From NCBI GenBank assembly GCA_934630485.1, contig CAKTWD010000028.1, forward strand, positions 1-15,817: a stretch of DNA of 15,817 nucleotides. Direction: 5' to 3'. The position numbers were made by a program, and so were the translations under genes. Numbering within the stretch: position 1 is the first letter of the stretch; each line of letters opens with the position of its first letter. Positions 6,504 through 13,622 of the stretch are shown one piece after another. The notes below the pieces were generated by a model. That model was not told where the DNA came from. It made no database searches and saw only the letters and a list, made by a program, of their open reading frames with translations. The stretch comes from an uncultured Eggerthellaceae bacterium (lineage in GTDB: Bacteria > Actinomycetota > Coriobacteriia > Coriobacteriales > Eggerthellaceae).

Positions 6504-8468
6504 ATGTGCGGCATCTGCGGATTCACTCAAGCAACTGAACAAGACATGCCCACGTTGAAGGCCATGTGTGACATCATCGCGCACCGCGGCCCCGACGGCG
6601 AGGGTCAATACATCGACGACGGCATCGCCTTGGGCCACCGTCGCTTGTCCCTGATCGACCTTGAAGGCGGAAGCCAGCCCATGGTTCGCTCCACCGGCCA
6701 GCATGACGCGCAGATCACGTCCCCGTCGCGCGATGCGAACGGCAACCCCTGCGGTTCGCCTGCCGAAATGGACGCGAAAGGCGACTTCGTTATCGTCTTC
6801 AACGGCGAGATTTACAACTATCGCGATCTGCGCGCGCAGCTCGAAGCCGAAGGATGGACGTTCAAGAAGAACTCCGACACCGAGGTTTTGCTTGTGGCGT
6901 ACCTTGCATGGGGCGAGGACATGCTCGACAAGCTGCGCGGCATGTTCGCCTTCGCCATTTGGGATCGCGCCAAGCACGAGCTGTTCTGCGCGCGCGACTT
7001 CTTCGGCATCAAGCCCTTCTACTACACCGTTATCGACGGCCAGTTCATCTTCGCCTCCGAGATCAAGAGCATTCTCGAGCATCCCGCGTACCATCGTGAG
7101 CTGAACCGGGAGGCGCTGGCGCAGTACTTGTGCTTCCAGTTCTCGGCTCTTGAGGAAACGTTCTTCAAGGGCATCTTCAAGCTGCAACAGGGCTTCTGCA
7201 TGCGCGTTCACGCCGACGGCAGCATCGAGAAGCGCCGTTACTGGCAGCCCACCTATCACTTCGACGAGGAGCGCACCGAGGGCGAGACCGCCGACGCCAT
7301 CGACGCCGCTATGCGCGAGTCGGTTCGCTATCACAACGTAGCCGACGTCGAGGTCGGCAGCTTCCTTTCCAGCGGCATCGATTCCAGCTACATGGCCGCC
7401 TGCCTTACGCGCGAGAATCCCGACATCCACACGTTCACGGTTGGCTTCTCGCTGTACGAAGGCGAGCGCGACGAGATCTCGTGGGCGCGCGAACTTGCCG
7501 ATCAGCTGGGCATTCAAAACGACTACAAGCACATTCAGGAAGACGAGTACTGGGAAAGCCTGAAGCGCGTTCAGTGGCATATGGACGAGCCTTCCGCCGA
7601 CCCCAGCGCTGTTTCCCTGTACTTTGTCGACCAGATCGCCGCCAAGAAGGTCAAGGCGGTCCTTTCCGGTGAGGGCGCCGACGAGTTCTTCGGCGGCTAC
7701 AAGATCTATCAAACCCCGTTTGCCAATGCGAAGCTCGATTGGGCGCCGAAGGGCCTGCTGAAGGGCGCTTCGAAGGTTGCCCGCAAGTTGGGCGTCCGTG
7801 GCGCGAACTACCTTGAGCGCGCAAGCCAGCGCGTCGAGGACTGGTACTACACCAACGCGAACGGCGTGGCGTTCTCGCCGGCCGAGCGCGACCGCATCAT
7901 GCGCGACGTTCCCGAGAGCACGCCCACGCCGCAGGAGCTGTGCGCGCCTGTGTACGCTGAAGTTGCCGATCTGGACGAAACCACGCGCATGCAGTACGTC
8001 GACCTGTGGTTCTGGCTGGTGGGCGACATCCTGTTGAAAACCGACAAGATGTCGATGGCCCATTCGCTGGAAAGCCGCGTGCCGTTCTTGGACAAGAAGG
8101 TGTTCGAGCTTTCGGCCACCATCCCCACGTCTCAGAAGGTCAGCGAAGAGCAAACCAAGCTGACGCTCCGTCAGGCGTCCGAGCGCGCCATCCCGCGCGA
8201 TTGGGCTCAGAAGGAGAAGCTCGGTTTCCCAACCCCGGTGGTGGCATGGCTTCGCGAGGACAAGTACTACACGCAGGTCAAGCGCGCGTTCACCAGCACC
8301 GAGGCAATGGAGTTCTTCGACGTGAAAGAGCTGCTGGCTCTTCTTGACCAGCACAAGTCGGGTGCGAAGGACAACAGCCGCAAGATTTGGATCATCTACA
8401 TGTTCCTGATGTGGTACCGCATCTACTTTATCGACTGCACAGTCCCGGAAAAACCCGTTGCCCGCTAA
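6504..8468 (+). CDS. asnB: Asparagine synthetase, glutamine-hydrolysing (AsnB)
   Basis: Makes asparagine from aspartate, ATP and glutamine-derived ammonia in the cytosol. 654 residues, longer than E. coli AsnB (554) and nearer the long Gram-positive forms. Class II glutaminase domain at the N-terminus: MCGICGF with nucleophile C2 after Met removal, HRGPDGEG, HRRLSLIDL, FNGEIYNY (99-106). The synthetase domain has the PP-loop FLSSGIDSS (287-295) and GEGADEFFGGY. An extra segment of about 32 residues (62-93) separates GGSQPM from the FVIVFNGEIYN strand; it is hydrophilic, rich in Ser, Asp, Asn and Gly, and absent from E. coli AsnB. The start is fixed by the required N-terminal MCG and by AAGGAG 7 bases upstream. 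It is probably a single-gene unit with its own promoter. Confidence 0.95.
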   Translation: MCGICGFTQATEQDMPTLKAMCDIIAHRGPDGEGQYIDDGIALGHRRLSLIDLEGGSQPMVRSTGQHDAQITSPSRDANGNPCGSPAEMDAKGDFVIVFNGEIYNYRDLRAQLEAEGWTFKKNSDTEVLLVAYLAWGEDMLDKLRGMFAFAIWDRAKHELFCARDFFGIKPFYYTVIDGQFIFASEIKSILEHPAYHRELNREALAQYLCFQFSALEETFFKGIFKLQQGFCMRVHADGSIEKRRYWQPTYHFDEERTEGETADAIDAAMRESVRYHNVADVEVGSFLSSGIDSSYMAACLTRENPDIHTFTVGFSLYEGERDEISWARELADQLGIQNDYKHIQEDEYWESLKRVQWHMDEPSADPSAVSLYFVDQIAAKKVKAVLSGEGADEFFGGYKIYQTPFANAKLDWAPKGLLKGASKVARKLGVRGANYLERASQRVEDWYYTNANGVAFSPAERDRIMRDVPESTPTPQELCAPVYAEVADLDETTRMQYVDLWFWLVGDILLKTDKMSMAHSLESRVPFLDKKVFELSATIPTSQKVSEEQTKLTLRQASERAIPRDWAQKEKLGFPTPVVAWLREDKYYTQVKRAFTSTEAMEFFDVKELLALLDQHKSGAKDNSRKIWIIYMFLMWYRIYFIDCTVPEKPVAR

Positions 8469-8471
8469 CGT

Positions 8472-8495
8472 GACGCACGGAGTGCGTCCTGTTTT
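8472..8495 (+). terminator. Weak terminator-like hairpin after asnB
   Basis: GACGCAC (8472-8478) and GTGCGTC (8482-8488) form a 7-bp stem with a 3-base loop starting 4 bases after the asnB stop, followed by CTGTTTT. The T run is short and offset, so termination may be partial. Confidence 0.45.
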
Positions 8496-8507
8496 CCACC
8501 TGCGAAG

Positions 8508-8516
8508 TGGTAGGAT
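8508..8516 (+). promoter_or_regulatory. Candidate extended -10 promoter for ychF
   Basis: TGGTAGGAT fits the TGn-TAnnAT extended -10 pattern and lies 43 bases before the ychF ATG, after the asnB hairpin. No clear -35 box is seen. The location suits an independent ychF promoter. Confidence 0.35.
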
Positions 8517-8558
8517 AGGGCGCGATTGAATTCTAGTGAAACAACGAAGAGGAGCACC

Positions 8559-9623
<1,065 letters not shown>

Positions 9624-9684
9624 TCTTGATTTGAGCGATTCCGAGCTTTCTAACTGGGGTTTCGGGCTAATGATTTGAACGTTT

Positions 9685-9723
9685 GAGCTGCTGCGTCGGT
9701 TGGCGCGGCAGCTCTTTGTTTTC
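9685..9723 (+). terminator. Rho-independent terminator of ychF
   Basis: GAGCTGC (9685-9691) pairs with GCAGCTC (9708-9714). The stem extends inward by four further pairs, one of them G-T, to about 11 bp with an 8-base loop, followed by TTTGTTTT. It lies about 60 bases after the ychF stop and separates ychF from the fhs operon. Confidence 0.85.
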
Positions 9724-9793
9724 GGGCATATGCCGTTGGCGTGAGATCGATTTCTTTCACCAAGAAGAGGCCCGCGCGAACTTTGGAGGCGGG

Positions 9794-9825
9794 TAAAATA
9801 GATCGGTACGATCATCCCACCGATC
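9794..9825 (+). promoter_or_regulatory. Candidate -10 box and leader hairpin of the fhs operon
   Basis: TAAAAT (9794-9799) is a plausible -10 box 49 bases before the fhs start, without a clear -35 element. Just downstream GATCGGT (9801-9807) and ACCGATC (9819-9825) form a perfect 7-bp inverted repeat with an 11-base spacer. This could be an operator at the transcription start or a hairpin at the very 5' end of the mRNA. I do not recognise a tetrahydrofolate riboswitch here. The rest of the 224-base gap contains only the ychF terminator. Confidence 0.4.
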
Positions 9826-9847
9826 CAACAGGACAAAGGAGCCAGAC

Positions 9848-11515
9848 GTGCTGACTGATATCGAGATCGCCCAAGCGGCAACCCCGAAGCGAATCGACGA
9901 AATCGCCGAGAAGATCGGTATCCCCGATTCCTACCTCGAGATGTATGGCAAGTACAAGGCAAAGGTCGACTACAACTACCTTCGCGATCATGAATCCAAG
10001 CCCGGCAAGCTGGTTTTGGTCACGGCCATCAATCCCACTGCCGCAGGCGAGGGTAAGACCACAACCACCGTCGGTTTGGGCGACGCTCTTGCCAAGCAGG
10101 GCAAGAAGACCGTCATCGCTTTGCGCGAGCCTTCGCTCGGTCCTGTTTTCGGCATCAAGGGCGGTGCCGCTGGCGGCGGATATGCTCAGGTCGTCCCCAT
10201 GGAAGACATCAACCTTCACTTCACGGGCGACTTCCATGCCATCAGCGCAGCGAACAACCTGCTGGCCGCCATGCTTGATGCCCATATCCACAACGGCAAC
10301 GAGCTGAACATCGATGTTCGTCGCATCACCTGGAAGCGCGTCGTCGACATGAACGACCGTGCCCTTCGCCAGATCGTCGTCGGCCTTGGCGGCAAGGCGA
10401 ACGGCTTCCCGCGCGAGGACGGGTTCGATATCACCGTCGCCAGCGAGGTCATGGCCGTGTTCTGCCTCGCTTCCGACATCAACGACCTGAAGGCCCGCCT
10501 GGCCCGCATGGTCGTCGCTTACACCCGCGACGACAAGCCCGTCACCGCCGGCGACCTGCATGCCGAAGGCGCCATGGCGGCCCTTCTGAAGGACGCTCTG
10601 AAGCCGAATCTGGTGCAGACTCTTGAGGGCACGCCTGCGTTCATTCATGGCGGCCCCTTCGCCAACATCGCTCACGGCTGCAACTCCGTCACTGCAACGC
10701 GCATGGCAATGGCCCTGGGCGACTACGCCATCACCGAGGCTGGCTTCGGTGCCGACCTGGGTGCCGAGAAGTTCCTGGACATCAAGTGCCGCTATGCTGG
10801 CCTCAAGCCCGATGCTGTGGTCGTCGTTGCCACCGTCCGCGCTCTTAAGAATCACGGCGGCGTGGCCAAGGAAGACCTCAATGCCGAGAACCTCGAGGCT
10901 CTTGAGGCTGGCCTGCCCAACCTTCTGCAGCATGTCGAGAACATCACGAAGGTGTACAAGCTTCCGTGCGTCGTCGCCATCAACCGTTTCCCCACCGACA
11001 CGCAGGCCGAGCTCGACTTGGTTGCGGCCAAGTGCAAGGAGCTCGGCGTGAACGTCGCGCTTTCCGAGGTTTGGGCTCGCGGCGGCGAGGGTGGCCAGGA
11101 ACTTGCCGACGAGGTCGTTCGCCTGTGCGAGCAGCCTAACGATTTCGAGTTCGCCTACGAGCTCGATCAGCCCATTGCCAAGAAGATCGAGGACATCGCC
11201 AAACGCGTGTACCATGCCGACGGCGTCGACTTCGACCCGAAGGTCGCCAAGGAGATGAAGCACCTCGAGGAGCTCGGCTTCGGCAACCTTCCCGTTTGCA
11301 TGGCGAAGACCCAGTACAGCTTCTCGGATGACGGCAGCAAGCTGGGTGCGCCGAGGGGCTTCCGCATTACCGTTCGCGACATCAAGGTCAGTGCCGGCGC
11401 TGGCTTCATCGTCGCATTGACTGGCTCGATCATGACCATGCCCGGCCTTGGCAAAGCGCCTGCGGCTATGCGCATCGACGTGGACGAGACCGGAAAGATC
11501 TCGGGGTTGTTCTAA
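9848..11515 (+). CDS. fhs: Formate--tetrahydrofolate ligase
   Basis: Makes 10-formyl-THF from formate, THF and ATP; the entry step of formate into folate one-carbon metabolism and of the methyl branch of acetogenesis. 555 residues, normal for the family (about 556). P-loop TAAGEGKT (64-71; most homologues read TPAGEGKT), then EPSLGPVFGIKGGAAGGGY, PMEDINLHFTGD and HGGPFANIAHGCNS, all family signatures. The start is a GTG at 9848 with AAAGGAG about 8 bases upstream. First gene of a fhs-fchA-folD-tsaE cluster; fchA begins 4 bases after its stop. Small deviations (LREPS for the usual RQPS) do not touch residues I know to be catalytic. Confidence 0.97.
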   Translation: MLTDIEIAQAATPKRIDEIAEKIGIPDSYLEMYGKYKAKVDYNYLRDHESKPGKLVLVTAINPTAAGEGKTTTTVGLGDALAKQGKKTVIALREPSLGPVFGIKGGAAGGGYAQVVPMEDINLHFTGDFHAISAANNLLAAMLDAHIHNGNELNIDVRRITWKRVVDMNDRALRQIVVGLGGKANGFPREDGFDITVASEVMAVFCLASDINDLKARLARMVVAYTRDDKPVTAGDLHAEGAMAALLKDALKPNLVQTLEGTPAFIHGGPFANIAHGCNSVTATRMAMALGDYAITEAGFGADLGAEKFLDIKCRYAGLKPDAVVVVATVRALKNHGGVAKEDLNAENLEALEAGLPNLLQHVENITKVYKLPCVVAINRFPTDTQAELDLVAAKCKELGVNVALSEVWARGGEGGQELADEVVRLCEQPNDFEFAYELDQPIAKKIEDIAKRVYHADGVDFDPKVAKEMKHLEELGFGNLPVCMAKTQYSFSDDGSKLGAPRGFRITVRDIKVSAGAGFIVALTGSIMTMPGLGKAPAAMRIDVDETGKISGLF

Positions 11516-11519
11516 GAAA

Positions 11520-12131
11520 ATGGACAAACAGTTCATCGAAGAGCTGGCAAGCGCCGCGCCCACACCGGGTGGCGGCGCTGCTTGCGCATATGTGGGCGTT
11601 CTCTCCACGTGCCTGACCTCGATGGTCGGCAACCTTACCGTGGGGAAGGAGCGCTATAAGAACGTCGAGGCCGAGGCCCGCGAAAGGCTTGTGCGGCTCG
11701 AGGCTATGCGTGCCCGCCTAGCCGAGCTGGTGCGCGCCGACGAGGAGGCGTTCGCCCCGCTGGCGGCCGCTTACCGTATGCCGCGCGGCACCGATGAAGA
11801 GCGCGCTGCACGCGAAGCAGCCGTTCAAAATGCCCTGTACGGCGCCAGCGAGGTGCCGCTTGAAATCATGGAGACCATCCTTGAAGCGCTTGGTGCGGCC
11901 AAGTTCTTCGCCTACAATGGCAACCGCAGTGCGCTTTCCGATATCGGCGCCGCAGCCACGTTCGCACGTGCGGCTGCCCATGGCGTTCGCCTGACCGTCG
12001 TCGCGAACATCTCGTCCATGAAAGACGAGCAGCGGGCGCGCGTCTATCGTCAGCGCATGAGCTCCCTGCTTGCCGACATCGACCAGCAGGCTGATTTCGT
12101 GGAAAGCTATGTGCTTGACTATCTAAGCTGA
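11520..12131 (+). CDS. fchA: Methenyltetrahydrofolate cyclohydrolase / cyclodeaminase family (FchA)
   Basis: 203 residues, the whole of the formiminotransferase-cyclodeaminase C-terminal domain fold (all-helical, dimeric or tetrameric). Signature APTPGGGAACAYVGVLSTCL near residues 13-32, then ADEEAFAPLAAAYRMP with a conserved aspartate. In clostridial purine fermenters the free-standing protein FchA interconverts 5,10-methenyl-THF and 10-formyl-THF; the alternative activity is formimino-THF cyclodeaminase in histidine degradation. Its place between fhs and folD favours the cyclohydrolase role, and the defective cyclohydrolase site in the neighbouring FolD strengthens this. The frame is open from 11448, but the ATG at 11520 gives the canonical start and lies 4 bases after fhs. 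It has only a weak ribosome-binding sequence, so translation is probably coupled to fhs. Confidence 0.9.
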   Translation: MDKQFIEELASAAPTPGGGAACAYVGVLSTCLTSMVGNLTVGKERYKNVEAEARERLVRLEAMRARLAELVRADEEAFAPLAAAYRMPRGTDEERAAREAAVQNALYGASEVPLEIMETILEALGAAKFFAYNGNRSALSDIGAAATFARAAAHGVRLTVVANISSMKDEQRARVYRQRMSSLLADIDQQADFVESYVLDYLS

Positions 12132-12158
12132 TCAAGCCAATAAAACAGGAGGGTTCCC

Positions 12159-13004
12159 GTGGCAGATCTTTTGCTGGGAAAGCCGGTTGCCGACGCTATG
12201 GCGGCCGACATCGTCGCGCGCGCCAAGGCGTTGACGGCATCGGGCAAGCAGCCCACTTTGGCCATCGTTCGTGTGGGCGAGCGCCCCGACGACCTTACCT
12301 ACGAACGCTCTGCCATGAAGCGCGCCGATGCGTGCGGCATTGCCGTCAAGCAGTTCGTGCTTCCCGCAGACGCCTCAACCGACGACGTGCTTGCAGCCGT
12401 TGCCACGGTGAACTCCGATGACTCCATCCATGGTTGCCTGCTGTTCCGTCCTCTTCCCGAAGGCATCGACGAGCAGACTGTTTGCAACGCGCTCGACCCT
12501 GCGAAAGACATCGACGGCATCACGCGCGGCTCCCTTGCCACGCTGCTTGCCGGCGCGGGCGAGGGCTTTGCGCCCTGTACGGCCGCGGCATGCATCGACA
12601 TCCTCGATCATTACGGCATCAATCCTCAGGGCAAGAAGGCCGTCGTCCTTGGCCGCAGCTTGGTTATCGGCAAGCCGGTGGCCCTTATGCTCCTTGCGCG
12701 CAACGCAACGGTCACCGTGTGCCATTCCCGCACGCAAGACCTGGCAAGCGCTGTCCGCAATGCCGACATCGTGGTTTGTGCCACGGGCCGCGCCCGCGCT
12801 TACGGGGCCGATCTGTTCGCCCCGGGTCAGACCGTTCTTGACGTGGGCATCAACTTCGATGACGAGGGCAACTTGTGCGGCGACGCCGACTTCGACGCCG
12901 TCGAGTCCGTCGTTTCCGCCATCACCCCTGTTCCGCGCGGCGTCGGGTCGGTCACGACCGTCGCTATGCTGCGTAACGTGGTCATCGCGGCCGAGCGTCG
13001 CTAG
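12159..13004 (+). CDS. folD: FolD-family methylenetetrahydrofolate dehydrogenase, probably lacking cyclohydrolase activity
   Basis: 281 residues, usual FolD length. The Rossmann part is intact: VVLGRSLVIGKPVALMLL, then DVGINFDDEG and TPVPRGVGSVTTVAML. In the catalytic cleft, Y48 is kept (LTYERSAMKRADACGI) and D119 is kept (KDIDG), but the family's catalytic lysine (E. coli K54) aligns with A52, and the glutamine of QLPLP (E. coli Q98) is F96 in LLFRPLP. The terminal PGGVGPMT motif reads PRGVGSVT. Both lost residues are needed for cyclohydrolase, not dehydrogenase, chemistry, so I infer an NAD(P)-dependent 5,10-methylene-THF dehydrogenase working with FchA next door. K54 of this protein lies two positions after the catalytic site in the alignment. 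GTG start at 12159 with AGGAGGG about 5 bases upstream. Confidence 0.9.
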   Translation: MADLLLGKPVADAMAADIVARAKALTASGKQPTLAIVRVGERPDDLTYERSAMKRADACGIAVKQFVLPADASTDDVLAAVATVNSDDSIHGCLLFRPLPEGIDEQTVCNALDPAKDIDGITRGSLATLLAGAGEGFAPCTAAACIDILDHYGINPQGKKAVVLGRSLVIGKPVALMLLARNATVTVCHSRTQDLASAVRNADIVVCATGRARAYGADLFAPGQTVLDVGINFDDEGNLCGDADFDAVESVVSAITPVPRGVGSVTTVAMLRNVVIAAERR

Positions 13005-13025
13005 CTAAAGCACCGGGAGGCAACC

Positions 13026-13499
13026 GTGAGGTTCGAGTCGAATTCCGTCGAGGACACCAAGCGCATCGCCGCCGCTTTGGCGCAGTGCGTGCAGCCTGGT
13101 GACATTGTCATGCTCACCGGCGATCTTGGTGCGGGAAAAACCCAGTTCGCGCAAGGCTTCGGTGAGGCTTTGGACATCGATGAGCCCATCGTGAGCCCAA
13201 CGTTCAACATAGTTCTTACCTACCCGCAGGGCCGCGTTCCTTTGTACCATTTCGACCTGTACCGCCTCGATTCGGAAGACCAGCTTGAAGATATCGGCTT
13301 CTACGAGCTGGTCGAGGGCGACGGCGTTTCTTTGGTCGAATGGGGCGAGCGTTTCCCCGATGCGTTCCCCGACGACTGCCTGCATGTTTTCATCATCGCT
13401 CCCGAAGAGGGGAGACGCGTCGTGATGGTGGAGCCTACGGGTTCCCGCTCCGACGAGATCGCCCATTGTTGGGCGCAGGCGCTTGGGGCTGACAAGTAG
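13026..13499 (+). CDS. tsaE: tRNA threonylcarbamoyladenosine biosynthesis ATPase TsaE
   Basis: ATPase that binds the TsaB-TsaD dimer and is needed for repeated cycles of t6A37 synthesis in tRNAs reading ANN codons. 157 residues, family-typical. Walker A GDLGAGKT (32-39), then VSPTFNIVLTY (switch region, usual SPTFxLVxxY), HFDLYRL with the conserved His and Asp, and LVEWGERF. GTG start at 13026 with GGGAGG about 6 bases upstream; the gap to folD is 21 bases with no terminator, so it is probably transcribed with the folate genes. Its partners are encoded just downstream behind a separate -10 box. Confidence 0.95.
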   Translation: MRFESNSVEDTKRIAAALAQCVQPGDIVMLTGDLGAGKTQFAQGFGEALDIDEPIVSPTFNIVLTYPQGRVPLYHFDLYRLDSEDQLEDIGFYELVEGDGVSLVEWGERFPDAFPDDCLHVFIIAPEEGRRVVMVEPTGSRSDEIAHCWAQALGADK

Positions 13500-13513
13500 C
13501 CTTCTTGCGCAAA

Positions 13514-13530
13514 CGCCCGCCTGTCGGGCG
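13514..13530. repeat. GC-rich hairpin between tsaE and the tsaB fusion gene
   Basis: CGCCCG (13514-13519) and CGGGCG (13525-13530) form a 6-bp stem with a 5-base loop 15 bases after the tsaE stop. There is no T run, so it is at best a partial terminator or a 3'-end stabiliser. Confidence 0.35.
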
Positions 13531-13538
13531 CGGCGCGT

Positions 13539-13544
13539 TATAAT
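13539..13544 (+). promoter_or_regulatory. Consensus -10 box for the tsaB-rimI-tsaD gene
   Basis: A perfect TATAAT 79 bases before the ATG at 13623, in otherwise GC-rich sequence. No good -35 box is seen at 16-18 bases. It suggests the fusion gene can be transcribed apart from the folate/tsaE operon. Confidence 0.5.
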
Positions 13545-13564
13545 CATCGGCGCAAACAAGGTTC

Positions 13565-13599
13565 ACGGCGATTCGTTGAGTTGCCGTCATTCAGTGACG
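13565..13599 (+). promoter_or_regulatory. Structured leader of the tsaB fusion gene
   Basis: Two short stems overlap: ACGGC/GCCGT (13565-13569 with 13583-13587) and CGTCA/TGACG (13585-13589 with 13595-13599, loop TTCAG). They share bases 13585-13587 and cannot form together. Switching is possible, but both stems are short and no known riboswitch class is recognised. Confidence 0.25.
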
Positions 13600-13622
13600 C
13601 TTAAGCGAAGAAAGAGCTTCTG

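Noticed and set aside
8526..8558. Upstream TTG start extending ychF by 11 residues
   Set aside because: The ATG at 8559 has a strong ribosome-binding site and matches the conserved YchF N-terminus.
9716..9847. Possible tetrahydrofolate riboswitch before fhs
   Set aside because: The space is short and I see neither the conserved core nor the pseudoknot arrangement; only a simple 7-bp inverted repeat is supported.
11448..11519. Upstream start extending fchA by 24 residues into fhs
   Set aside because: The extension reads the fhs C-terminal codons in another frame; the ATG at 11520 gives the family-typical N-terminus.
9812..11632. 606-codon minus-strand frame over fhs
   Set aside because: In-register antisense shadow of fhs for the same codon-usage reason; low-complexity Leu/Val/Ala/Asp composition and no motif.
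13414..13424. Partial copy of the asnB palindrome (GACGCGTCGTG) inside tsaE
   Set aside because: Incomplete dyad within coding sequence of GC-rich codons; likely chance, not a second operator.
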